NCBI RefSeq assembly: GCF_029960785.1
Contig: NZ_JASBQE010000023.1
Location: 62,001 to 126,000, forward strand
DNA from: Polyangium sp. 15x6
GTDB taxonomy: Bacteria > Myxococcota_A > Polyangia > Polyangiales > Polyangiaceae
Direction: 5' to 3'
Length of the DNA stretch: 64,000 nt
In this document: positions 47,268 to 55,376 of the stretch, piece by piece
Layout of the letters: each line of letters opens with the position of its first letter
How positions within the stretch are numbered: position 1 is the stretch's first letter
Program-made: the position numbers and the translations under genes
The notes under the pieces: model-generated
Seen by the model: only the letters and a program-made list of their open reading frames with translations
Told to the model about the DNA's origin: nothing
The model's database searches: none

Positions 47268-47468
47268 ATGGCACAGGAGCAGAAAAAGGGCCAGATGACG
47301 GTCGAGGAGGCGGGACGCAAGGGCGGCGAGACCGTCCGTGACGAGCGTGGCTCCGAGTTCTACTCCGAGATCGGCCACAAGGGCGGCCAGCGCGTGCGCG
47401 AGCTCATCGAGGAAGGCAAGCAGGCCGAGGAGTCGGGCAGCGGCGGCGGACGCTCGGACAAAAGCTGA
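47268..47468 (+). CDS. KGG-motif stress protein (Em/GsiB-like)
   Basis: The ATG at 47268 has an AAAGGGAG ribosome-binding site. The 66-residue, very hydrophilic protein has two KGG repeats: MTVEEAGRKGGETVRDERGSEFYSEIGHKGGQRVRELIEEG. This is the hallmark of small hydrophilin-like stress proteins (GsiB, Em/LEA group 1 relatives). They accumulate under desiccation or general stress and are largely unstructured. The neighbouring STAS gene is in the same direction, 214 bases upstream. A strong terminator closes the gene, as expected for an abundantly expressed short transcript. Confidence 0.9.
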   Translation: MAQEQKKGQMTVEEAGRKGGETVRDERGSEFYSEIGHKGGQRVRELIEEGKQAEESGSGGGRSDKS

Positions 47469-47503
47469 ATCCGGCTGAGCTGACAAGGGCCGTTGAAGCG
47501 GGG

Positions 47504-47547
47504 CTGCGGCAGGGGCATGAACACGTGCCCGGCCGCGGCCTTTTTTC
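47504..47547 (+). terminator. Rho-independent terminator of the KGG gene
   Basis: A GC-rich stem (GCTGCGGCAGGGGCA pairing with TGCCCGGCCGCGGC, a few mismatches) is followed immediately by TTTTTT at 47542-47547. It lies between convergent genes. Confidence 0.8.
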
Positions 47548-47551
47548 GTAT

Positions 47552-49801
47552 TCAGGGCTCGTCGTCGTCGATCGTGAGCAAATATCGCTCGAGATCGTCG
47601 AGATCCGCGTCGTCGAGGTGGCTCGTTTTGCCGTGCTGATCCGTGGCATTGCGATCTCGGAGCACGGCGCGCAGCGTGGGGGCGGAGCCGTCGTGCAAAT
47701 ACGGCGCGCTCTTCCAGAGCCCGCGCAGCGTGGGAGTATCGAGCCCCGGGAGCGGGCCCCCGAGCCTCGAACCGGAGCCCGGCCCGAGCGTCCCCACGTC
47801 GTGGAGCACGTAGCTCTTGTCGGCCACGAGCGCGCTGACCGTGAAATGGGGCGGCGCGTGACACGTCGAGCAGCCGGCCTCGACTGAAAAGAAGATATCC
47901 TTGCCCTTCTGGCGCGAGGCCAGCGCGGCGGGATCGTTCGAACGGTACGGGCTCTTGCCGAACGAGCCGAGCGAGGCGACGTAGGTCGCGAGCGCGTCGA
48001 GCTCCGGGGACAAACCTTCTTTCGGGGCGCCGAGCGTCTGATCGATCATCCCGGAATGGAAGACGTCGTCCGGCAAGAATCCGGCTCCGCCCATGGGGCC
48101 GCGGATGTCGTGCTCGAAGTCCTGCACCTCGTCGAAATTGGCCGTCCAGTGCAGCGGCCCGTGCGCCGTGCCCGCCCGCCCGACGAGCGGGATCGTGTTG
48201 CGAAGGCCCTCGCCTCGCTGCGTGAAGTCCCAGACGAGATGGTCCCCTTCCCCGTCGAGGTGGCACGAGGCGCAGGACATGTAGCTCGTGCGGCTCATGC
48301 GGGGGTCGCGGCTGCTGTAGAAAATCCGTTTGCCCCGTAAAACCTCGTCGGACAGCGGCTCGACGGTCGCGGTCGGGACCTGGCCGAGCGGGACGGGCGG
48401 GCTCGACAGATCACTCACGTCGTAGACGCGCACCTCGCGCGAGAGCGACGCGTGCACCCAGAGCTTCTTTCCGTCTTCGCTCAGGGCGAGACCGTCGGGG
48501 GCGTGGCCGACGTCGTCGATCGAGCCGGCGACGTCGAAGCTCACGGCGTCGCGCACCTCGACCCGCTCGGCGCCCTGGATCGCCACGTAGATCACGTCGC
48601 CCTCGGGGGAAAAGACGGCCGCCGAGGCGAAATCGAGATCGTCGAAGGCATACCGCCCGGCTTTGCGCTCGAACGGTTTTCCCGTGGGCCCGCCGAGCTC
48701 GATTTCGGTGAGGATCGCGCGCGCGGTCGTCTCGAAGCTCAGCGGTTTGCCCGTCCGGTACAATCCCGTCACGGTGTTCGCGCGGAGCGAGGGGACGATG
48801 GCGCGGCCGCCGTCGGGCGACGGGACGATCTGGTTCAAGAAGCTCGGCACGCCGCTGTTGTTCGTGTCGCTGTCGAGCCCGACGTCCGGCGGGAGCACGA
48901 GCGGCTCGCCCGCCGCGAGCGCCGCCGGGTCCGTCGCGTCGATCACGGCGACCTCTGCGCCCTCCGCGGTCGCGCGCCAGCGTGTGACGAGCACCGTCCC
49001 GTCCGCGATGGCCGCGACGCCGCGTACGTCCGGAAAAACGGCCGACCTCGACAGGATCTGGTTCCCCTCGGCGCGAACGGCGGCGAGCTCGCCCGTGCCC
49101 GAGAGCGTCACGAAAAACACGCCATCGCCGCGCGGATCGGCGACGACGCCGAACGGCGCAGTGCCCGCGCCGAATTCGACCTTCCCGCGCGTCTCTTGCT
49201 TGTCGACGTCGTAAAACACGACCGTGCCGTCGCCCTGGCAAGCCGCCGCGAGGGTCGCGCCCGAGATCGCGAGCGTGCGTGGCGCGTCGCAATGCACGAG
49301 CGGTTGAGGGACGGAGGCCGGCAGATCCTTGTCGAACCGCGCGACGTGATCGTGATCGGTATTCGCGACCCAGATCGACGAGCGCGCGGCGTCGAGGACG
49401 ATCGTGCTCGACGTATTCGGCCGGATCGCCATGGGCTTCGGCACCACGGCCACGCCGCGCGTGACCACGAGCTTTTGCCCCTCGTAGATCGCGGTCGCGC
49501 CGACGAGCCGACGGCCGGGCGTGTCGTAGACGTGACAAACCTTCGTGAACAGCATGGCCGGCGGAACGGCCGTCCCGTCGCCGAGGTTCCAGGCGACCTG
49601 AGCCGTGGGCCCACCCGTGACCGTGAGCGAAAAACAGGCGTCATCGCCGACGTAAGCGACGGCGGGGCCCTCGATCGGGCCGAGCGCGAACGGTTCGGGC
49701 GTCGGCGGCTTTTGCGAGCCATCGTCGCCGCAGGACGCGAGGGCGGCCCCGACGAACGCGATCCCGAGGGGAACAGCAGCGCGCGCGCGTCGCATTCTCA
49801 T
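47552..49801 (-). CDS. Beta-propeller di-haem lipoprotein (MauG/MbnH/CCP-like C-terminal domain)
   Basis: The signal ends in lipobox ALASC. A PKD-like domain (VAYVGDDACFSLTVTGGPTAQVAWNLGDGTAVPP) is followed by a YVTN/YncE-like propeller (about 130-480: SSIWVANTDHDHVARFDKDLP, GHAPDGLALSEDGKKLWVHASLSREVRVYDV). The C-terminal quarter has two haem motifs, CASCH (510-514) and CSTCH (644-648), and TPTLRGLWKSAPYLHDGSAPTLRAVL, which is typical of di-haem cytochrome c peroxidase/MauG folds. It should be periplasmic or surface-exposed and redox-active, either as a peroxidase or as a protein-modifying enzyme. Its start overlaps the LVIVD gene's stop by 4 bases, so the two are coupled. Confidence 0.88.
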   Translation of the reverse strand: MRMRRARAAVPLGIAFVGAALASCGDDGSQKPPTPEPFALGPIEGPAVAYVGDDACFSLTVTGGPTAQVAWNLGDGTAVPPAMLFTKVCHVYDTPGRRLVGATAIYEGQKLVVTRGVAVVPKPMAIRPNTSSTIVLDAARSSIWVANTDHDHVARFDKDLPASVPQPLVHCDAPRTLAISGATLAAACQGDGTVVFYDVDKQETRGKVEFGAGTAPFGVVADPRGDGVFFVTLSGTGELAAVRAEGNQILSRSAVFPDVRGVAAIADGTVLVTRWRATAEGAEVAVIDATDPAALAAGEPLVLPPDVGLDSDTNNSGVPSFLNQIVPSPDGGRAIVPSLRANTVTGLYRTGKPLSFETTARAILTEIELGGPTGKPFERKAGRYAFDDLDFASAAVFSPEGDVIYVAIQGAERVEVRDAVSFDVAGSIDDVGHAPDGLALSEDGKKLWVHASLSREVRVYDVSDLSSPPVPLGQVPTATVEPLSDEVLRGKRIFYSSRDPRMSRTSYMSCASCHLDGEGDHLVWDFTQRGEGLRNTIPLVGRAGTAHGPLHWTANFDEVQDFEHDIRGPMGGAGFLPDDVFHSGMIDQTLGAPKEGLSPELDALATYVASLGSFGKSPYRSNDPAALASRQKGKDIFFSVEAGCSTCHAPPHFTVSALVADKSYVLHDVGTLGPGSGSRLGGPLPGLDTPTLRGLWKSAPYLHDGSAPTLRAVLRDRNATDQHGKTSHLDDADLDDLERYLLTIDDDEP

Positions 49802-51387
49802 TCTTCTTCCTCCTCCTCCGAGTAAGGCGGGGGCGGCGGCGGGAGGAAGCAGGGGCCGGTCTTGAACGTCGAGCGGAACTCGGTCGCCGTGGGATTGCCA
49901 TTGAAATCGACGACCCCGCCGGCGGGCACGACGACCTCGTACTCGGTATCGGGTTCGAGCGGCGCGGCGGGCCAGAAATTCACGATGCCCTCCTGCCCCG
50001 AATACTGGCCCTGGATGGGCTCGTTCGTGCCGATCTTGCGGACGATGAACGAGCCCTCCCAGAGCGAGCCGAGGTCGACGAACTCGCCGAACGTGAGGCC
50101 GATGCGGGTCGTGAGCGGCTGCGCCGCGGCGCCGTCGGGCGGGTTCACCATGGTCACCTCGGGCCCGCGCGAATCGGGGGCCTCGAGGAACGGCGCGACG
50201 GCGCTGCCCTGGTCCTCCTCGGCCTTGTCGTCGACGCTCAAGACCACGACGTTGCCGATGGGGATGATCGTGTCGAGGTCGCCCGTGAGGTTGAAGCGGC
50301 GGAGCAGCGTGGGTTTCGTCGGATCGGAGACGTCGACCGCCTCGGCAAAATGGCTCTCGCCGACGAACGCCACGTTCTCCTTGAGGAAGACGTACCCGCC
50401 GTTCCCGTCCGGCGCGTGATAATCACCGAGGTATTTCGGCGCCTCGGGGTTTCCGATGTCGTAGATGATGACGCCGCCGCCGCTGGATTTGCGGGCATAC
50501 CAGGTCTTGTCACCGTTCAAATGGGCGTGATAGGCCTCCTGCCGGACGCCCGCGCCGTCCTCTATCTCGAACGTGCCGCCGGGAATGGGCGTGGGACGCG
50601 CGGGATCGCCGATGTCGAGCAGCACCGTGCGTGATCCTTCGGCGGCCATGACCGCGAGCAGATTGCCGACGGCGAAGATGGCGCCGGCGCGGAGCGGCGG
50701 GTCGAACTTGAACTTCGTGATGGGAACCGGTTTGGCCGGGTCGGTCGCGTCGACGACGAAGATGCCATTGTCCGCCGCGGCGACGTAGACGTACGGGGCT
50801 TGCCAGAAGACCGAGAGGACGACGCGCGCGTACGCGTCGGGCCAGAAGACGCCCTTGAACGCGAGATCACTCGTGACCGTGGGCGCCTCGGGATTCGCGA
50901 GATCCCAGAATTGAATGCCGTTCACGCCATTGACGACGGCCTTCCAGCCGTTCATCCGGGCAAACCCGGCCGCGTGGGTCTCGCGCATGAGCGGCGAGAA
51001 GCTCGTGCCGACTTGCGTGGGCGTGCAGGGGTCGTCGAAGCGATACGTGGACAGGCCACCGCCGCCCCATTCGGGCGCCCACGGCATGACGAGGTGACCG
51101 TCGAGCATGGTGACGGTGTTGTGGTGATCCGTATCGTCCTCGGGGCCGCCGTCGAGGAACGCGCAATTCACCCCGAGGACGTCCGTCGAATACGTCTGCG
51201 CCGGGCCGCCCGGCCCTTTCCAGGAAAGAGGGCTCGCCGGGCTCGCGGGGAGCGGGGTCGTGGCAGGCGCCGCGCAGACGAGCCCGTCAGGCTCGATCGG
51301 CTCGGCCTCGCCGCACCCGGCGAGCGCGATCACGCCGAGCACGGGCAGGACGCGGCGGGACCATCCGATGACATCGTATTTTTGCAT
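49798..51387 (-). CDS. LVIVD-repeat lipoprotein with C-terminal Ig-like domain
   Basis: The signal peptide ends in lipobox ALAGC. The 529-residue protein has repeated LVIVD-type blades (GIQFWDLANPEAPTV, GIFVVDATDPAKPVPITKF, TVLLDIGDPARPTPI, GVIIYDIGNPEAPKYLGDY, AEAVDVSDPTKPTLL), a known extracellular beta-propeller repeat. After it come a Big_5-like Ig domain (PEVTMVNPPDGAAAQPLTTRIGLTFGEFVD...GVVDFNGNPTATEFRSTFKTG) and a Pro/Glu-rich end. It is first in a two-gene transcript with the di-haem lipoprotein (ATGA overlap). I infer that it acts as a binding or presentation partner for the redox protein. Confidence 0.88.
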   Translation of the reverse strand: MQKYDVIGWSRRVLPVLGVIALAGCGEAEPIEPDGLVCAAPATTPLPASPASPLSWKGPGGPAQTYSTDVLGVNCAFLDGGPEDDTDHHNTVTMLDGHLVMPWAPEWGGGGLSTYRFDDPCTPTQVGTSFSPLMRETHAAGFARMNGWKAVVNGVNGIQFWDLANPEAPTVTSDLAFKGVFWPDAYARVVLSVFWQAPYVYVAAADNGIFVVDATDPAKPVPITKFKFDPPLRAGAIFAVGNLLAVMAAEGSRTVLLDIGDPARPTPIPGGTFEIEDGAGVRQEAYHAHLNGDKTWYARKSSGGGVIIYDIGNPEAPKYLGDYHAPDGNGGYVFLKENVAFVGESHFAEAVDVSDPTKPTLLRRFNLTGDLDTIIPIGNVVVLSVDDKAEEDQGSAVAPFLEAPDSRGPEVTMVNPPDGAAAQPLTTRIGLTFGEFVDLGSLWEGSFIVRKIGTNEPIQGQYSGQEGIVNFWPAAPLEPDTEYEVVVPAGGVVDFNGNPTATEFRSTFKTGPCFLPPPPPPYSEEEEEE

Positions 51388-51450
51388 GCCTCTGCCTCCG
51401 AATCTCCCCCGCGGAGAACATCGGAATGGGCAAGAGGCGTCAATGATCGA

Positions 51451-53043
51451 TCAGCGCCGACGGGGCGGGGCCGCGCTCCGCGCTACCTCGCGCGAGAAAA
51501 TCGCCGCGCGCAGGGTGCGTTTCGTGACGAAGCCGGAGAGATCGATGCCGAGCTCGACGATGGTCTGCGCGACGGCGGGCCGGATGCCGCTGATGACCGC
51601 GTCGGCGCCGAGCAGGCGAATGGCGCGCACGATGCTCATCAGGTGATCGGCGGTGTGGGTCTCGATCGTCTCGAGGCCCGTGAGGTCGAGGACGACGCTC
51701 GCGACCTGCCGCTCGACGATGGCCGCGAGCAGGCGGTGCATGATCTCCTCGGCGCGGGTCTGCGTCATCGCGCCGACGATGGGGACGGCGAGCACGCCCG
51801 CGGCCACCTCGAGCAGCGGGGCGGAGAGCGTGAGGATCTCCTGGTGCTGGGCCTCGATGATGGCGAGCTTCTGGTCGAGCTCGTCGACGAGGGCGGCCTT
51901 GGCCTCGGCCTGGCGGAAGGCCTCGACGGCGCGCCGCTCGACCTCCATCGCGGCCTCTTCGAGCTTGCGCTGGGTCTCGAGGCGCGTGGTGATGTCGACG
52001 CTGCAGCCGAGCACGTGCACCTCGCCGTTCGGCCGGACGAGCGGGCGCTTCGTCGTCTGGTACCAGCGCAGCTCGCCCGTGTGCCAGTGGATCTCCTCCT
52101 CGACCATGCGCTCTTCGAGCGTGCCGAGGACCTGATGGTCGATGCTCAGGAAGCCGTCCGCCCGCCTGCGCTCGTTGAGCTCGCGCTCGTGCTGGCCGAC
52201 GATCTCGTCGACCGTCTTGCCGAAGATGTCGGCGAAGGCCTTGTTCGCGAGCAAGAAGGTGCCGCAATCGTCCTTCACGAAGATCAGGTTCGGATCGCTG
52301 TCGATGACCTGACGGATGAAGTCCTGCTGCTCGCGCAGATCCCGCTCGGCGCGGAGCTGCTCGGTGACGTCCTGGCCCACGCAGAGGACCAGGCGCTCCT
52401 CGGCCCCCTCGCCCTCGACGGGGATGAGGTGGAAGAACATCGAGCGCGTCCCGAGCGCGGTGGGCACGTCGCTCGTGATGATCTCCTCGGTGCCGGTGGC
52501 GAGGACCCGCGCCTCGACCTCGCGCGCGAAGTCGGCGTCGGCCGGGTCGATCAAGAGCTCGCGCGTGCCGGTCTCGCGCTCCTGCTTGGCGGCGGGGCCG
52601 AGCAAGCGAGCGCGCGTATCGTTGGAGAAGATACTCCGGCCCCCGGCGTCGACGAGCGAGACCGTCACGGGGAGGCGATCGAGGATGCGGCGCAAAAGCG
52701 TCGCGGGGATCCGGTCGTCGCGTGAACGAGGCGCGGGCTCGCGTGCGGGCAGGACGGCGGCGCGCGCGTGCACGAGCGCGGCGCGGGAATCGCCGTCGGG
52801 CACGGGCACGATCGTCACGACGTGCGGCGTGGGGCGGGTCTCGAGCGTGACCTCGGCGCGCGGGGTTTCACCCGCGAGGACCTTCGCGAGGGCGGCGGCG
52901 AGGGAGGGCTCGGTGAGCGGGGATTCGGGAAACGTCGTGGTCCAGGCCGCGTTGGCCTTCTGGACCAAAAGGGCTCGGTCGACGATGGCGATCGGCTCGG
53001 GGAAGACGCCGAGCGCCGCATCGGAGAGGCGATCGTCGTTCAT
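51451..53043 (-). CDS. PAS-PAS-STAS regulator (RsbR-like)
   Basis: The ATG at 53043 gives 530 residues. A short PAS-like N-terminus (FPEPIAIVDRALLVQKANAAWTTTFPESPL) is followed by two PAS/PAC modules (about 115-235 and 235-360; the second begins IRQVIDSDPNLIFVKDDCGTFLLANKAFADIFGKTVDEIVG and ends HVLGCSVDITTR). A coiled coil (about 360-410) leads to a C-terminal STAS domain with LSAPLLEVAAGVLAVPIVGAM and VVLDLTGLETIETHTADHLMSIVRAIRLLGADAVISGI. The DLTG and THTA threonines match the phosphosites of stressosome RsbR proteins. It is a cytosolic sensor feeding a partner-switching pathway. The gene stands alone between gaps of 63 and 174 bases. Confidence 0.9.
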   Translation of the reverse strand: MNDDRLSDAALGVFPEPIAIVDRALLVQKANAAWTTTFPESPLTEPSLAAALAKVLAGETPRAEVTLETRPTPHVVTIVPVPDGDSRAALVHARAAVLPAREPAPRSRDDRIPATLLRRILDRLPVTVSLVDAGGRSIFSNDTRARLLGPAAKQERETGTRELLIDPADADFAREVEARVLATGTEEIITSDVPTALGTRSMFFHLIPVEGEGAEERLVLCVGQDVTEQLRAERDLREQQDFIRQVIDSDPNLIFVKDDCGTFLLANKAFADIFGKTVDEIVGQHERELNERRRADGFLSIDHQVLGTLEERMVEEEIHWHTGELRWYQTTKRPLVRPNGEVHVLGCSVDITTRLETQRKLEEAAMEVERRAVEAFRQAEAKAALVDELDQKLAIIEAQHQEILTLSAPLLEVAAGVLAVPIVGAMTQTRAEEIMHRLLAAIVERQVASVVLDLTGLETIETHTADHLMSIVRAIRLLGADAVISGIRPAVAQTIVELGIDLSGFVTKRTLRAAIFSREVARSAAPPRRR

Positions 53044-53217
53044 GGCTCCATGGCGCGAACGTGCATGACGTCGACGAGCTCGCTGCGTGCCCCCCGCTGG
53101 CCGCACGCGATGGTTGGATGAAGGGGTCCCCGCGACACAGCGTGCGCCGCGCGCGTTGATGATCGCCCTCGCGGGCAAGGAAGGTCAAGCATGATGGAGG
53201 ATTGAAGACGCGGCAAC

Positions 53218-53892
53218 TCAGGAGCGAGCGACCGAGCCGAAGAACGGCGCGAGGAAGGACTCCGACGCGGAGAGGATGCGCGGGAGCGATGCGATGAGCT
53301 CGTGCCCATCGTCGAGCTCGTGAAGCGTGACGTGACGGCGTCCTTCGGCGAAATCGCGCGAGCGATCGATCGAGACGACGTCGTCGCGTGTGCCGTGAAG
53401 AACGAGCGTCGGGACGCGCACGTCGGGGAGCGCGCCGTCGTTGCCGTCCACCGCTTCGAGGTCCTGGAAAAACCCGTAGTCGATGCGGGCCTTGCCGCCC
53501 GTCGTGAGATCGTCGACCTCCAAAAAGCCCGTCTCGGCCCAGCGCGCCATGGCCTCTTCGCCGAGGCGCGCGCGCCAGCGTCGCGAGAGGTCGAACGCGG
53601 GCGCGAGGAGCACGAGGGCCGTGACGCGCGCGTCGATCTCGGCCACGCGACTCGCAACGAGTCCGCCGAGGCTCGAACCGAAGAGGACGGCGCGGTCCCG
53701 TTCGCCGCCGATGCGGCGACGAACCTCGGCGATCATCGCCGAGACGCGCAGGTGCTCGAACGAGGGCAAACGCAGATCGAGGCGGTCGATCTCGATGCCG
53801 CGGCGGCCGTAGTGCTCGGCGACGGCGACGCCCTTCTTGGAGCGGGGACCGGAGGCGAAGCCGTGCAGGTAGAGAAAACGCGCGGTGGTCAC
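53218..53892 (-). CDS. YqiA-type alpha/beta-hydrolase (esterase)
   Basis: The GTG at 53892 overlaps the amidase stop (GTGA) and gives 224 residues. Motifs: FLYLHGFASGPRSKKG (oxyanion side), VLFGSSLGGLVASRVAEID (nucleophile Ser in GSSLGG), VPTLVLHGTRDDVVSID (acid) and ELDDGHELI (His). This is the complete triad of the small YqiA/UPF0227 esterases. It is cytosolic and its natural substrate is unknown. Coupled translation with the amidase suggests that the two hydrolases act on related compounds. Confidence 0.88.
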   Translation of the reverse strand: MTTARFLYLHGFASGPRSKKGVAVAEHYGRRGIEIDRLDLRLPSFEHLRVSAMIAEVRRRIGGERDRAVLFGSSLGGLVASRVAEIDARVTALVLLAPAFDLSRRWRARLGEEAMARWAETGFLEVDDLTTGGKARIDYGFFQDLEAVDGNDGALPDVRVPTLVLHGTRDDVVSIDRSRDFAEGRRHVTLHELDDGHELIASLPRILSASESFLAPFFGSVARS

Positions 53893-55355
53893 GGTGAGAT
53901 CGTAGCGCGGCTCGAGACACGCGTCTTCCGGCGCGCCTTCGTCCAACCGCCGAGGTCCTCTTCGAGCGCGCGCGCGACGGCGATGGTGAGGGCATCCGCG
54001 TTGCGCCGCCCTGCGACCTGCACGCCGAGGGGCAAGCCGATCTCGTCGAAGCCCGCGGGCACCTGCGTGACGGGGAACGCGAGCACATTGAAGAGGGCCG
54101 TGCAGACGAAGTCGAGCGGCGTGAGCAGCGGCTCCCAGTGGCGCGGCGCCGAGCGCGTGTACGTGGGATGCAGGATCACGCCGCGCGGGCCGAGCTCGGC
54201 TTCGAGCTCCTCGCGCAGCCGTTTGCCCGCGGTGGACCAGGTCGCGATCGGCGCAGGCACGCTCTTCAGGAGCGCCTCGATGCCCGCGACGAGGAGCGCC
54301 TGCACCGTGTGCGGCGCGGAGGGGAACGGCGCGCGGAGGAGCTCGCGCGCGATGCGAATCGGACGGCCGTTGCCGAGGACCTCGCCGTACGTGAGCGCGC
54401 CGGCCTCTTCCTCCATCATCGCGGTCCAGATGAAGAGCGCCTTTTCGAGCCCGCGCGTGCGGAGCTCCGCGATACGCGCGCCGCGGGCTTCGAGCGCCGC
54501 CGCCGCGCGTCGCACGGCCTGCCGCTTGCTCGGGCGGATGCGCGCCGCGCCCGTCGTTTCGAGCGGGTACACGGTGACGCCGCGCAGATCGATCGTGTCG
54601 GGTCGCTCTTCGAGAGCCCGCTCGGCCATGAGCTCGAGCAGCGGCCAGAGGTCCTCGGCGCGGCGGGTCATCGGTCCCGTGCAAAGGAACGTGTCGAGCG
54701 CGCCGGGCACGTCGGGCCAGTAGCCCTGGTTCGAGACGAGGCCGCCCGTGGGCTTGTGACCGAACACGCCGCACATCGCGGCGGGGATGCGGATCGAGCC
54801 GGCGATGTCGGAGCCGATGCCGAACGGAGACGCGCCGGCCGCGAGGATCGCGGCCTCACCGCCGCTCGAGCCGCCGGGGATGCGCGAGAGATCCCAGGGG
54901 TTGTTCGTGCGGCCATAGACGCGGTTGTCGGTCTCGAGCCAGAGCCCGCCTTCGGGCATGTTCGTCACGCCGAGGACGACGGCGCCGGCCTCGCGCACGC
55001 GACGCACGACGCGCGCATCCTGCTCGGCGCGCAGGTGCTTGCGGGCGAAGACGCCTGCGGTGTGCGGCATGCCGAGGACGGCGATGCCCTCCTTCACGGT
55101 GCAAGGCACGCCGAAGAGCGGCGGCAACGGCTCGCCCGCGCGGATCCGCGCGAGTTTGTCCGCGGCTTCCCTCGCCTCCCGCCGCGCGTGCTCGAACCGA
55201 TCGGCGACGACCGCGTTCAGGGCGGGGTTCTCCGCTTCGATGCGCGTGATGTAGAGGTCGACGAGATCGACCGGTGAGAGTTTTCCTTCGCGGACGAGGG
55301 ACGCGAGCTTCTGGGCGGAGGCGGAGAGCAGCTCGTCGGAACCGGCGAACGACAT
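53889..55355 (-). CDS. Amidase-signature hydrolase (FAAH/GatA-like)
   Basis: The 488-residue protein has the Ser-cisSer-Lys triad of amidase-signature enzymes. Lys88 is in FGVPCTVKEGIAV, cis-Ser163 is in the Gly-rich block IPGGSSGGEAA, and nucleophile Ser187 is in GSDIAGSIRIPAAMCGVFGHKPTGG; the 24-residue spacing is as in FAAH. Because the C-terminal half and the lone context differ from a GatCAB operon, it is more likely a small-molecule or fatty-amide hydrolase than the GatA subunit. No signal peptide is seen. It is followed by the coupled esterase gene and lies 21 bases from the divergent recQ start. Confidence 0.9.
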   Translation of the reverse strand: MSFAGSDELLSASAQKLASLVREGKLSPVDLVDLYITRIEAENPALNAVVADRFEHARREAREAADKLARIRAGEPLPPLFGVPCTVKEGIAVLGMPHTAGVFARKHLRAEQDARVVRRVREAGAVVLGVTNMPEGGLWLETDNRVYGRTNNPWDLSRIPGGSSGGEAAILAAGASPFGIGSDIAGSIRIPAAMCGVFGHKPTGGLVSNQGYWPDVPGALDTFLCTGPMTRRAEDLWPLLELMAERALEERPDTIDLRGVTVYPLETTGAARIRPSKRQAVRRAAAALEARGARIAELRTRGLEKALFIWTAMMEEEAGALTYGEVLGNGRPIRIARELLRAPFPSAPHTVQALLVAGIEALLKSVPAPIATWSTAGKRLREELEAELGPRGVILHPTYTRSAPRHWEPLLTPLDFVCTALFNVLAFPVTQVPAGFDEIGLPLGVQVAGRRNADALTIAVARALEEDLGGWTKARRKTRVSSRATISP

Positions 55356-55376
55356 GGAGACGGAAGTCTAAAGCAG

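Noticed and set aside
53889-55355. GatA subunit of the Glu-tRNA(Gln) amidotransferase
   Set aside because: There is no gatB or gatC nearby, and the gene is coupled to an esterase instead. A stand-alone amidase is the better call.
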